Shown: in pieces, positions 36,190-46,104 of the stretch | How positions within the stretch are numbered: position 1 is the stretch's first letter | How the letters are laid out: every line of letters begins with the position of its first letter | Source: JBCCWR01 sp039193385 | GTDB taxonomy: Bacteria > Verrucomicrobiota > Verrucomicrobiia > Methylacidiphilales > JBCCWR01 | Assembly (NCBI GenBank): GCA_039193385.1 | Contig: JBCCWR010000002.1 | Span: forward strand, 8,992-72,991 | Reading direction: 5' to 3' | Length of the DNA: 64,000 nucleotides | Position numbers and translations under genes: made by a program | The notes under the pieces: generated by a model | Database searches by the model: none | The model's input: only the letters and a program-made list of their open reading frames with translations | What the model was told of the DNA's origin: nothing

Positions 36190-36615
36190 TTAGCAAGCAA
36201 TTGGACTCGATAGTTTTTCGACCTCAATAGTACCGAAAGCCTTATTTTCTGGGAAGACCAAGACATATTCAGTTTCAAAATCAAAACGAATTCCCATTTT
36301 CCGATGCGCCTTATCGATTATTAAAATCGCAGCATCAATAAGGCATTTTGGAATAAGATGTTTCTCTGCTAAAACGTCAATAAACGGAAGCAAATCAACA
36401 TCGCGAGAAGCACCTAATTCATCTCCTTCTGAACGCCGCCCTTCAGCAAACTTTCCTATGTTACTAAGCTCAAAAGCAACCAAATCAAATAGCTGATCGA
36501 ACTCTTGGACAGGTATCTCGCCAAATTCACCATCTCCATTATCGTCTATAAAATGATCAATGAGAGGCTCAATTTGATCTGCAGAAACAATCACATAATC
36601 AAAGTCAGTAGTCAT
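36190..36615 (-). CDS. Putative immunity protein for the RHS toxin
   Basis: A 141-residue acidic protein, start MTTDFDYVIVS, 7 bp after the stop of the large RHS gene and preceded by AGGAAG. I do not recognise a family; SUKH- or Imm-type folds cannot be excluded. Small acidic cytoplasmic proteins immediately downstream of an RHS toxin tip are usually its immunity proteins. The stop codon (36190-36192) lies 3 bp from the IS66 end; since no target duplication is present, the last residues (LSSPIAC) may be altered by an adjacent deletion. The frame could extend to 36654, but that would overlap the RHS end. Confidence 0.65.
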   Translation of the reverse strand: MTTDFDYVIVSADQIEPLIDHFIDDNGDGEFGEIPVQEFDQLFDLVAFELSNIGKFAEGRRSEGDELGASRDVDLLPFIDVLAEKHLIPKCLIDAAILIIDKAHRKMGIRFDFETEYVLVFPENKAFGTIEVEKLSSPIAC

Positions 36616-36622
36616 AGAATTA

Positions 36623-39600
36623 CTATCTTCCTTCAAATGCTCTCTTACGAGCATTCATTGCTGCCCCAATCGCATTTGCAGTGGGATTCTCGGTGTCGGT
36701 ATCAAATGTTCCATATTTAGAGTTATTACGTATCGATTGGAATGTATCACTATATGCATTTCCAACAGGCTCCACTGTAACGTCATAGAAGGTGGCACTT
36801 TTCACAGCATTCTCAGTAGCGCCCGCAAGACCCTCTGCTTGCAAATCAACAACAAAGAAAGCGGCGGCGCTAAGTGGTCCCAATTTCCGGGCGAGCTTTC
36901 CACCCATCTTATTAAACATCCCTCCCCTTTTGTTGAAGAGCTTAGGGTTTAACCCAGTCTGAAGTTTCATCATTTTATTTTTACCTCCAAAATCATCTAA
37001 CATCTCGTTGAGACCAGTAGTATTAGCCCCCTTCCCAACCATCTCGTTAAACTGCTTATTGTACGGGTCTGAATTAATCTGATCTACCAGCATGCTCGCG
37101 AGTTCTTTAGATTTCTTGGCTGATAAACCTCCTATATCAACACCATCTTTCTTAACTAACTCTAGCACCTGATCGACAATCTCACTGGACCTTTTGTCGT
37201 AGACTTCGTGAGCATTAGACCAACCATGCCGCGGCATTCCCCTTGGTTTTCCTGCGGGAACTTTCATGTCTTCTAATGCATCTGTGAGATGCTGATTCCA
37301 ATTGTCTGTTCCGTGCATCTCCCTAAGTTTCGCGCGTGTAACAACATGGTGATCAGTGGGCTTAACTCCAGGTGGATCATCTTTACGCAACCCTGTTGGG
37401 TCGAACATGGTCCAAGGATTTTGGACGACATAGGTGTAGACGTTTGGACCGTCGACAAAGCCTAGGGGGTCTCGTGTGATGAAGACACCGGCTTCGAGGT
37501 CGCGGTAACGGAACCCTTCGTTGAGGAGGCCGGTGGGGTCTTCGTCTTTGGTATTTGCACGTTGGCGGTCAGTATTTGTCCCTATCTCGGCGGTGCGTTT
37601 TCCGAAGGCCTCGTATTGGGCCTGCCATCCGATCGCGCCAAGCGGGTCTGTTTTGGCTACAACGTCGCCACGGCTGTTGTAGTGGTTAAATGCTGGAGTG
37701 TCGGATCTGAGGGTATAGAGAATACCTCCGATGCCGCCACCGTAGTCGCTACCACGGATATACTCTACCTCCGGAGAAGATGATACGGTGGTCGTGTGCT
37801 CCTGGACTGATGTGCCGCCAGAGAATGAGAGGATCGTTAAGTCGCGACCAGAGATTGCGCTTTCGTCGCGAACTACGCGTCTGAGACGTTGGTCGTAAGC
37901 ATAAGCGTAACTTCCGGTGTCGGCAGTTCCCGTCTGGTAATCTAGAGTGATCAGGCGGTTGTCATAGTCGTAACTATAGGTATCGGTGTGGGTACCGTCG
38001 CTCCGTGAGCTGCGGTTTCCGTTGGCATCATAGGTGTAGCTGATGATTTGAGTGCCATCCGACAGTGTGATAAGTTGATTACTATTGGCGGTGCTCGCGC
38101 TGCTGCCGTCTCCAAAGGTATACGTTGTGGTGGTGTCAAGAACGGTATCGGTGTAAGTCCGCTTGGCAGATCTGTTATGAGCATCATCGTAATCGTATTC
38201 AGTGAGGTTGGTAGTGCCCCCCGAAATTGCGATTTCTTCGGAGTCCAGCCGATAGGTGCGGTCGTAAGTATTTGTAATGACACGATCTGTCAGATTCCCT
38301 AGCGGATAGAACTCTTCGATCTGACGGATATTGGAGACGGCATCGTAAGCATACCGATATTCAGCGAATGGTTGTAGGGCAGATGGGGCGGTATTCGTAG
38401 CGTTTTCCTTGCGACCAAGGATGTCGTATACACATTCTATAATTACGCCATTCGGAAGCGTCTTCCTAACAATGTCTCCAGCTGGGTTGTATTGGTATTC
38501 AGTTTCACGCGTGCCGTCGGTGAGTGTTTCCAGGCGGTTGAGCACGTCATAGGTGGATGTCAACAGGCGTGACGATTCCCCATATGTGGTGCTTCTACGG
38601 TTGCCTGCCTTGTCATAGATGTAAGTGTGTGTGATCCCCGCCGAAGTCTCGGTTTGTAGACGATTGAGTGGATCGTAGGTGGATGCAACTGCCCGGATAG
38701 AGTCCACCTCATTCGGATACGTGACTGAAAGAATATTTCCGTTCGGATCGTATGCATAGTCGCGATCGTCAATAGCGCGACCGGTAAATCTGACATTTTT
38801 TAGGCGGTTTAGATCATCATATTCGTACGCAGTGTACTGAGCCTTCTCGTCAGTGCGGCCATACATTAGAAGTGCGTTGTAGTGGCTTTCGTGAGTGCGT
38901 TCGAGCTCTTGCCCTGAATCCCAGATCGTGTGCGTTTTTCGAGACAAGCCGTCGTAACGGAACTCGGTAACGGCTCCCTTGCCATCGGTGACGCGTGTTT
39001 GGTTGCCCGTATCGTCGTATTGGTAGGATACGAGAATATCGTCCGTATTCAGTGTACCTTCGACAATCGATGGTTGACCCGTAGTGGGATTCGTAACGGT
39101 CGAAGTCAGCCTGTTTAATGCATCATAGAAGTTGACTGTGACGTTATCCTCCGAATCGGTAACTGTTTTGATATTCGAGTTTTTGTCATAGGTGGTGGAA
39201 GTGACTAAGGCTTGGGCACTCACCTCACCGAACACGGGAACGGCTGAAGTCGTGGTGGTTGTGGGACGGTTCGCATTATCAAATGTGATTACAGTGCTGA
39301 GGCCACGCGGATCTGTCGTCCCGATGACATTACCTACCCCATCATAGTCAGTGATCGTTGTTGGCCATACAATCGGCTCAGCAGGATTTGAATAGTCAAC
39401 AACCGCGGGAGCTCGCTCGCTTATCTGGCGATTTCTTGCATCATAGGTGTAATTCCAACGAAAACCTCGCGGATTAATTGTCGCTGATATATTCGAGGCC
39501 GCATCGTAAATCGTTTCGGTAACAGGGGATCCTATAAGTGTATCATCGGCAGGTTGTCGATCGATTGCTCCCACTAATGACAACGGATCGGTCTGCCAGA

Positions 39601-42600
39601 CTTTCACTGGTCTACCGGCGGCGTCATATTCCGTTTCGGTCCGATTTCCGCGTGGATCCATTACCTGGTAAGCGAGTCCCGTACTTGAGTAGCTTGTGGT
39701 AGTCAGAGTCTCCAGGGGGTCCCCGAATGCATCGCGTACCTCAACGACACGGCCAAGGCCGTCTCGCGTAGTCTGAACTACCTTTCCTAGAGGGTCACGC
39801 GCCGTTGAAATCAAGGACTCTTTTTCCCCGACAATGTCTCCGTAGTCTGTAGATGTCAGAGCTGAGACACCTGAGACATACTCTACCGTAGTGGACTCTT
39901 CTCGGTAAACTTCATCATACACGATGATAGTGCTAAATGTTTCGGTGTCCAAGAAGGTCCTATAGGCGTCGTGTTGGATGATTTGTGTCGGCTTGAAACC
40001 TTCGCTACCGAATGCACTAGCCCCGGGATTCCGGAAATTGTCGTAGACGTATTCTGTGTGCGTCCTTTCGGATGATCCCGAAATCGTGGGATTTCCATTA
40101 ATCTCTTCGCCATTCCCGTCTACAGCCGTTCCTTCATAATTGGTATAGGTATGCACGACACGTTGAATATCGTCGTAAAAATTACGTGTAACAATGCCTC
40201 GTGGATCGGTCACAGATGTCAGCGAGTTTACATCATTGTATGTATAGGAAGTAACGATGTCCGCCTCGGTGATCTCTCCTCGGTTATCATCCGCAAGTAT
40301 CTGTGGCTCAAATTCAAAAGGAATCGATGGCAGGCCAAGTCCGTCCATGTCGACGATGGTACGGATTTTTCTTCCGAGTTCATCATAGTGGTGCATGGTA
40401 TGGTGCCCCTCTTCATCAATTTCCAAAGTAAGGTTACCACTATAATCGTAGATGTATCTAACAAAAGTCACACGCTCACCATTTAGGGTTCCCGCGGATG
40501 GGTAAGTGACTTTCACCAGTCGATTTAATTTATCGTAAGTAAAGGTAGTGGTATTGTTTCTGGGGTCTGTAGCAGAAGTGCGATTTCCATTATTATCGTA
40601 AAGGTAGGAAGTCGTGAGAGCGAGGCCCTCTGGATCTACTATTTCCCGGAATATACGGCCGTTGCTGTCCGCCACGTATTCAGTAACAAGATCCGTCTCC
40701 CATGCTTGCCCACTGATATTTGCGTAAGCATCAACCTTCTTTCGGGTCATAAATTTTGGGAAACCTGAGTTCGTGAAGAAGTAGTCTTCTTGGCTTAGTT
40801 TTACACCCGATGAATCTTCAACTATTTTATCAGTTCGCCGCCCCAGGCTATCTATATCGTATTCGGTGCGGGTTCCATGCTCATCAACAATTTTGGACAT
40901 GATCCGGTAATCACCGGTATACTGATATGTGGTCACTCGACCGAGGGCGTCAGTCATTATAGTGGGGTCCGACCATTTACTCATCATGTTCGGGAAATTT
41001 GTGGTAGTGATACGAGAACCCGCACTCGCACCACGAGAATTTTGGAATTCCCATTCCGTGGTATTCCCCGAAAAATCTTCAATACTCTCTAAGCTGAGAC
41101 CTGAATCAGGGTCGAAGGTGAATGTTTCAGTACCGATTGGGGTCTCATTACTATGGGCACCTCCATAGTAGCTTACTTCCATGGTCTCATAATAGAGAAG
41201 CCATTCGCTGGAGGTACCGGTTGAGCTATCACCATAGGTGATATTTTTATCTATAATTTCACCGCTGACATCCTGAAAGGAGTAAATGGTATAATTACCT
41301 TCAGTATCCTCAATTATTGTCTCTACGTTCGTCGCTGTGAACCTGGGTCCAAATTCCAGAGACGTATTACCTTTCGAAAACTCACTCTGACGATTTCCGG
41401 GAAGGGTGACTTTCTTGACTAGTCTAGGTAATCCATAGGTCTTATTATAGTCCGATTGACTACTGGAGCCATCGTCTCCATTTATGTCCTCTAGCTGTTG
41501 ATTTATTTCCGCCTGGGCATTCAATGGAAGGTGATTTGTCGAGACAGGGACATATACAGCGCTTCCTCCACTCGCGGAATAGCTTTTGATGGTTTCGTTT
41601 GGCTCATATTCGAAAGTGTAGGTATTTTCGCGCTTATCGGTAATTGAAGTGATATTACCGTGATAGAAACTCGTTGGTGAGTCCGGATTGATTTCGGCAT
41701 CTGAATCCTCAGCGAAGCCATAATCATACTGCTTAGAGGTTCCATCGGGATAATCTACTGACATCAGCTTAGTCACATCATATTCAACAAACTCTTTTTC
41801 AGTGAGATAATTAAACTCGATCGTATTTCCGCGCGGATCGGTAATAGAATCAATTCTTCTACAATCGTCGCTTCGGGCAATCGAGATGCTCTGCCCTGGG
41901 AATTCCGGTGAACTAATCGAGGTCGGTATTAGTGAAACGGACGAGCCTCCATAGTCATAGTTAAGAATGTTGCCGAACCGATCTTCTACTTGCACCAACC
42001 GCCAATACGTATGCTTTTTGGTGCTGTCGCCGCCGTCCACACGGTTTGAAGAGTAATGGAACCACGCATCGCATTTCGCATAGGTCAATGTATTACCATA
42101 CTTCTTATAGAGCACCAAATTGTCACCGCTCCGTTCGAGTCTATTCTCGTAGGTCTTAGCATCTACCAGTGACGAGGGCCAAGGGAAGAATGCGTCATCA
42201 CTATCGATTCCGAATCTCTGAGAATGACCATTCTCGTCGACGACATTTACGCTCATTGGAGCAGTCATAACGCCGGACCCTAGGCTTTCGACCTGCTCAA
42301 CATAGGAACATATATTAGAGCTCCACCCTGCTCCGAAAGGCAGAGTCAACCGTTCATGGGGCCTTAGACCTGAACGATCCGTCCAACTCAATTCACTCGC
42401 AGAAGCTGTCACGCTCAGGACTAACTCGCTGGAGGCCAAGGGGACGTAGACATAGGAAGTATCATGCCTTAGGCTGAGATCAAACGCATCAATATACGTC
42501 TCTTCATTCTCTAAGTCTTTCTCATCTTCCTCTTGTGGTTTCTCGTCGGGAATGGGACGCCCGTTCAATGCAATCTTACGGTAGCGCGGTCCGACTGAGT

Positions 42601-44905
42601 CTCTTCCAGAGTAGCTCTCGGACCAGCTGGTGCTGGCAATTGGGATCAGATAGGCAGACTTCGTCGACCACTCGGACTCAGGCACATCATCGTTGAAATA
42701 GTCAGGATTGGCTCTCAACCATTCCGAGACATCACTAGCATTTTTTCCATCCTCTGATAAAGGCGGAGTAAGAAGACTATCGGGGTCAATTACTAAAAAC
42801 CCATTGGCTTCGACATTGGACACGTAGTCATAGTCAAATCGATTTTGCTCAGAGGCTATATGTTCGAGGGTAATCTCATAAATCTGACCTCCTGCCAAAA
42901 CTAAAGAATAATTGTAAACCGAACCAAATCCTTGCGAAGTCGCGCTTTGATTTCCGATATTTAGACTCCACCTTTCAGACTCACTACCTGATGGATCGCC
43001 AATATAGCCACCAATGGTGTAACCACCGCCAAACGAATAATCGAGACCGACGTCACCTATATCACCACAGTCTAAGTCACTGACATCAGGACCGTTATAC
43101 TCGCCAGGCACAAAAGGCTTACTCGTATTACTCGTCGGATCGCCTCCGCCGAGTAATTCGTCATTATCGTCGTATCCATCAAAATCGCTATCGGCTAGGT
43201 CGGGATTCGTTCCATACAGAAATTCCGTGGCAGTATCTAAACCGTCGTTATCGAAATCCACGCCAATTAGCTCGTCCGGAACCAAAGGATTGAGGAAGAT
43301 ACTATTAAATTCGTCAACATCCGCTATGAGATCGAAATCAGTATCCCAATAATTTGGATCAGTGCCAGTTTGGAACTCTTCGAGATTTGTTAGTCCATCT
43401 TCATCAAGGTCCAATACTGCGTCAGAAGAGTCGAAAGGATCGAGACCTGCATTTAATTCCCAGACTCCGTTCATGCCATCATTGTCACCATTTATCACAT
43501 CCCATTCGATAACAAAGCGCTGAGAACCATTTGAGACGAAATCGATGAATATTGCAGGTTCACCACTGTCAAATAAGCCTATCTCGGTTTGCTGGTCAGA
43601 TGCATAAATCGGTAGGCCATTCTGGGTAATTTTTTTAATGTATAGGAAGATGTCAGAGCTCGGCGAATATTGAGCTATCCGACGCATAGACCAAGAAATC
43701 TCCTGCCCTCGGGGAAACCAATTGTCTCCGATCCAACTCACGTTGACTTCGAGGTTTAAGTTTTCTCGATAATAGAGAGAGTCGACGATGACGCGAACTC
43801 GATCTAATTCCAAGGCGTTTAATCCACGAAACAGTTCAGTGAAATTGTCCAAGCCATCTGAGTCTTCGTCGGAGGTGCCGTCAAATGAAAGGTCAGCGAA
43901 TAAATTTTGCTCCCAGTCATCGGGTAAGTAATCGAAATCGGTATCAATCCAAGGTGTCAAAAATGCACCAATTACAGGTCTTACTGTCTCTTCATCCTCA
44001 GCTTCATCTTCTTCTGGATAGACTCGTATATAAGTAGGTGCGCTGAAGGATCTCTTAGCGGGCTCACTGGTCGCGATTGCGCCATCTGCATTGAATATGC
44101 TAAATATCGTGTTGTCGTGCTGAGCCGTCAGGTGACTGATCAGTGAATCTGGATTCACAACAAAACCATCTTCTTTATCAAACTGTGTGACCACCATGTA
44201 GTTTCCTGGGCCCGGAAGTTCTATTTCATATAGAAATTTATAACGATAAAGTGGGCAAATAACATTCTGTGGTGATAAACGTTCCGAGGAATAAGGATCC
44301 ACCGGATCGATATCTAACTCAATAGCGTTGTCGAGTAACCCATCAGCGATATCGGATTGTTCGAGTGTATCCAAGTCGACAACATATATCTGCGGGCGAG
44401 GAAAATCGTCTTCGTCAAAAAACTCCGCTATTCCATCTGGATAACCGCTGCCCGCCCTATAGTCAGTAGGAATTTGTATAACACCCGTTCCAAACAAAAT
44501 TTCTAGATCCAACTCTATAGTGTTCGATTCGACGGAGTAACCCATATTATCGGTAAATGCATCAGCATTCGGAACAGTGACTGTTGCTTCTACAAAACGT
44601 CCGTCCCAAGAGACTAAGTCGACGAAAGTTTCCTCTCCTTCACCCGGCAGGAGGGTCGGACCATCTGGTCCTATTTCGAATTCGACGACAGTTCCGTCAC
44701 ACAAGGTAAACGATGTTATACCTGGTCCGTCGTGGAAACTATCGAAATTCGTTATGCGTTCTCCAAAACATTCACCGTTCAAAACATATAGAGTCTGAAT
44801 TCCATCACCCACAACGAGATTAAAATCCCGAAAACTGAATGATTCATTGTCCGCAAAAGCTGAACTCGAACAGACAAATAAAAATATTATAATCCTTTTA
44901 AGCAT
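36623..44905 (-). CDS. Giant secreted YD-repeat/RHS protein with polymorphic toxin tip
   Basis: About 2760 residues from the start MLKRIIIFLFV, a Sec signal peptide ending near AFAD. Residues 30-320 are unassigned and beta-rich. Residues 320-600 hold TSP3/EF-hand-like Asp repeats (DTDFDYLPDDWE, DLDEDGLTNLEEF, DSDFDGYDDND). From about 855 (LPFGAGWSS) an RHS shell begins, with several dozen YD repeats (for example YDALNRLTS, YDDLNRLKN) to about 2440. The core end GVFITRDPLGFVDGPNVYTY and the DPTGLR motif near 2505 mark the usual self-cleavage site. The last 253 residues are the variable tip, opening DHHVVTRAKLREMHG, a His-His motif as in HNH-like nucleases. The gene starts 5 bp after its upstream neighbour and is followed by the immunity gene. 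Confidence 0.88.
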   Translation of the reverse strand: MLKRIIIFLFVCSSSAFADNESFSFRDFNLVVGDGIQTLYVLNGECFGERITNFDSFHDGPGITSFTLCDGTVVEFEIGPDGPTLLPGEGEETFVDLVSWDGRFVEATVTVPNADAFTDNMGYSVESNTIELDLEILFGTGVIQIPTDYRAGSGYPDGIAEFFDEDDFPRPQIYVVDLDTLEQSDIADGLLDNAIELDIDPVDPYSSERLSPQNVICPLYRYKFLYEIELPGPGNYMVVTQFDKEDGFVVNPDSLISHLTAQHDNTIFSIFNADGAIATSEPAKRSFSAPTYIRVYPEEDEAEDEETVRPVIGAFLTPWIDTDFDYLPDDWEQNLFADLSFDGTSDEDSDGLDNFTELFRGLNALELDRVRVIVDSLYYRENLNLEVNVSWIGDNWFPRGQEISWSMRRIAQYSPSSDIFLYIKKITQNGLPIYASDQQTEIGLFDSGEPAIFIDFVSNGSQRFVIEWDVINGDNDGMNGVWELNAGLDPFDSSDAVLDLDEDGLTNLEEFQTGTDPNYWDTDFDLIADVDEFNSIFLNPLVPDELIGVDFDNDGLDTATEFLYGTNPDLADSDFDGYDDNDELLGGGDPTSNTSKPFVPGEYNGPDVSDLDCGDIGDVGLDYSFGGGYTIGGYIGDPSGSESERWSLNIGNQSATSQGFGSVYNYSLVLAGGQIYEITLEHIASEQNRFDYDYVSNVEANGFLVIDPDSLLTPPLSEDGKNASDVSEWLRANPDYFNDDVPESEWSTKSAYLIPIASTSWSESYSGRDSVGPRYRKIALNGRPIPDEKPQEEDEKDLENEETYIDAFDLSLRHDTSYVYVPLASSELVLSVTASASELSWTDRSGLRPHERLTLPFGAGWSSNICSYVEQVESLGSGVMTAPMSVNVVDENGHSQRFGIDSDDAFFPWPSSLVDAKTYENRLERSGDNLVLYKKYGNTLTYAKCDAWFHYSSNRVDGGDSTKKHTYWRLVQVEDRFGNILNYDYGGSSVSLIPTSISSPEFPGQSISIARSDDCRRIDSITDPRGNTIEFNYLTEKEFVEYDVTKLMSVDYPDGTSKQYDYGFAEDSDAEINPDSPTSFYHGNITSITDKRENTYTFEYEPNETIKSYSASGGSAVYVPVSTNHLPLNAQAEINQQLEDINGDDGSSSQSDYNKTYGLPRLVKKVTLPGNRQSEFSKGNTSLEFGPRFTATNVETIIEDTEGNYTIYSFQDVSGEIIDKNITYGDSSTGTSSEWLLYYETMEVSYYGGAHSNETPIGTETFTFDPDSGLSLESIEDFSGNTTEWEFQNSRGASAGSRITTTNFPNMMSKWSDPTIMTDALGRVTTYQYTGDYRIMSKIVDEHGTRTEYDIDSLGRRTDKIVEDSSGVKLSQEDYFFTNSGFPKFMTRKKVDAYANISGQAWETDLVTEYVADSNGRIFREIVDPEGLALTTSYLYDNNGNRTSATDPRNNTTTFTYDKLNRLVKVTYPSAGTLNGERVTFVRYIYDYSGNLTLEIDEEGHHTMHHYDELGRKIRTIVDMDGLGLPSIPFEFEPQILADDNRGEITEADIVTSYTYNDVNSLTSVTDPRGIVTRNFYDDIQRVVHTYTNYEGTAVDGNGEEINGNPTISGSSERTHTEYVYDNFRNPGASAFGSEGFKPTQIIQHDAYRTFLDTETFSTIIVYDEVYREESTTVEYVSGVSALTSTDYGDIVGEKESLISTARDPLGKVVQTTRDGLGRVVEVRDAFGDPLETLTTTSYSSTGLAYQVMDPRGNRTETEYDAAGRPVKVWQTDPLSLVGAIDRQPADDTLIGSPVTETIYDAASNISATINPRGFRWNYTYDARNRQISERAPAVVDYSNPAEPIVWPTTITDYDGVGNVIGTTDPRGLSTVITFDNANRPTTTTTSAVPVFGEVSAQALVTSTTYDKNSNIKTVTDSEDNVTVNFYDALNRLTSTVTNPTTGQPSIVEGTLNTDDILVSYQYDDTGNQTRVTDGKGAVTEFRYDGLSRKTHTIWDSGQELERTHESHYNALLMYGRTDEKAQYTAYEYDDLNRLKNVRFTGRAIDDRDYAYDPNGNILSVTYPNEVDSIRAVASTYDPLNRLQTETSAGITHTYIYDKAGNRRSTTYGESSRLLTSTYDVLNRLETLTDGTRETEYQYNPAGDIVRKTLPNGVIIECVYDILGRKENATNTAPSALQPFAEYRYAYDAVSNIRQIEEFYPLGNLTDRVITNTYDRTYRLDSEEIAISGGTTNLTEYDYDDAHNRSAKRTYTDTVLDTTTTYTFGDGSSASTANSNQLITLSDGTQIISYTYDANGNRSSRSDGTHTDTYSYDYDNRLITLDYQTGTADTGSYAYAYDQRLRRVVRDESAISGRDLTILSFSGGTSVQEHTTTVSSSPEVEYIRGSDYGGGIGGILYTLRSDTPAFNHYNSRGDVVAKTDPLGAIGWQAQYEAFGKRTAEIGTNTDRQRANTKDEDPTGLLNEGFRYRDLEAGVFITRDPLGFVDGPNVYTYVVQNPWTMFDPTGLRKDDPPGVKPTDHHVVTRAKLREMHGTDNWNQHLTDALEDMKVPAGKPRGMPRHGWSNAHEVYDKRSSEIVDQVLELVKKDGVDIGGLSAKKSKELASMLVDQINSDPYNKQFNEMVGKGANTTGLNEMLDDFGGKNKMMKLQTGLNPKLFNKRGGMFNKMGGKLARKLGPLSAAAFFVVDLQAEGLAGATENAVKSATFYDVTVEPVGNAYSDTFQSIRNNSKYGTFDTDTENPTANAIGAAMNARKRAFEGR

Positions 44906-44910
44906 GGCTA

Positions 44911-45162
44911 CTAATTTTTGACAGGCGTCCACTCATACCAAATGTCGCGGGGCTGAGATTGAAAGCTGTCCAGTAAATCAGTAATGTCTGTGCCATTAAC
45001 TTTAACACTTTTTATCGACGGTGGTCTCTCTTTTGATAAGGGTATATTAGACCCTGCGGCGAATGGTGTAAATACCTGCCCATTCAGATTTAGAACTATT
45101 AGAAAAAAAACTAGAATTGCGGCACTTGTAGCCAAAAAGATGTGTTTGTGACGTTTACTCAT
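44911..45162 (-). CDS. Small single-pass membrane protein of the RHS operon
   Basis: 83 residues: a basic N-terminus MSKRHKH, one hydrophobic segment IFLATSAAILVFFLIVLNL, then about 55 residues probably outside the cytoplasm, ending DIWYEWTPVKN. It starts 1 bp after the stop of the HEAT-like gene and ends 5 bp before the RHS start, so it is clearly part of the operon. I do not recognise a family. It could anchor or chaperone the RHS protein during export; this is a guess from position only. Confidence 0.72.
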   Translation of the reverse strand: MSKRHKHIFLATSAAILVFFLIVLNLNGQVFTPFAAGSNIPLSKERPPSIKSVKVNGTDITDLLDSFQSQPRDIWYEWTPVKN

Positions 45163-45163
45163 T

Positions 45164-46099
45164 TTAATTGTTCGTTAACTTTTTTGCCAAATAGCGAAGA
45201 TTTGCGTGCGTTGTCGTGCTCAAGAAATTCTCCAAGCCAGTGCTCACATCTGCATGCCACACCGCATTCTTTTTTAAGGCACCGAGCACTGCTAGCTGTA
45301 TACCGACAGATGGACTCGGCTGTTCACCCAAAATCTGCACAGCAATCCGCGTACTGGCAACATCGCCGATTTCACCAAGAGCCTGGATAGCGCTTATTCT
45401 TGAGGCTTCGGAAAAAGTGACGTCTTGAGCGATAATGTTGGCAACTTGCTTAATAACAGAAAGTTCAAACTCAGGACACGACACACAGAGGTAGACCAAA
45501 TTGATAAAAGAAGTCCCACACAGAGAATTCTTTTCAAACAAACAATTTGCGATCACAGATTGAAAGGCGTCTCGAAGCTCGGTCAAATATTCTGGCACAG
45601 CACCGACCCAAGTGCGCTCATAAAAATCCACAAAATACTGTAGCACGTATTCACGCCAAATTATGGACTGTGAAGTGTCTAAGACGATATGAAGCATCAA
45701 TTGACCCACGAGATGTGGATTTTCATCGCTGTGTATGTATTTGACCAACAAATCATTCCTTAGAGAGTAAGTCGATAGTTCCCCAAAAGACCCTGTTGGC
45801 ACAGGGATATTGTTTGAAAGGAAGAAAATGAGAGCAGTGTGGTCTGCTTCACTTAAATCATCAATAACTACCTTACTCGCAATCTTGGCCCGTGTAATGT
45901 AATCTGTGGTATTTTTTAGGAGCAGGACTGCATCGTTCGACATTGCTGCCGCATCGATAGTGGGCACTTCAAAGGTATTCACAAAACTCACACTTGGCGG
46001 TGGATTCCCTGCTATTCGAGCTGTCACGGTATCTCGAAATACGGAGGCATTAACTAAGTTAACACTCAACAAGAAAAAATTGATCATTATAAATTTCAT
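45164..46099 (-). CDS. Secreted HEAT-like repeat protein of the RHS operon
   Basis: A 311-residue protein with a signal peptide (MKFIMINFFLLSVNLVNAS). The rest is helical; the last 100 residues look like HEAT-type repeats (RISAIQALGEIGDVASTR, QLAVLGALKKNAVWH). Two Cys near residues 185-205 (LCGTSF and LCVSCPE) may form disulfides. HEAT solenoids usually mediate protein contacts. The start ATG is 5 bp after the stop of the 1540-residue protein gene, with GGGAG 12 bp upstream. A longer frame to 46165 would overlap that gene and lacks a signal peptide at its start. Confidence 0.72.
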   Translation of the reverse strand: MKFIMINFFLLSVNLVNASVFRDTVTARIAGNPPPSVSFVNTFEVPTIDAAAMSNDAVLLLKNTTDYITRAKIASKVVIDDLSEADHTALIFFLSNNIPVPTGSFGELSTYSLRNDLLVKYIHSDENPHLVGQLMLHIVLDTSQSIIWREYVLQYFVDFYERTWVGAVPEYLTELRDAFQSVIANCLFEKNSLCGTSFINLVYLCVSCPEFELSVIKQVANIIAQDVTFSEASRISAIQALGEIGDVASTRIAVQILGEQPSPSVGIQLAVLGALKKNAVWHADVSTGLENFLSTTTHANLRYLAKKLTNN

Positions 46100-46104
46100 A
46101 ACAG

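Noticed and set aside
37500..42000. Regular short repeats that could look like a CRISPR or tandem array
   Set aside because: They are the YD repeats of the RHS coding sequence; units vary and there are no constant repeat-spacer units.
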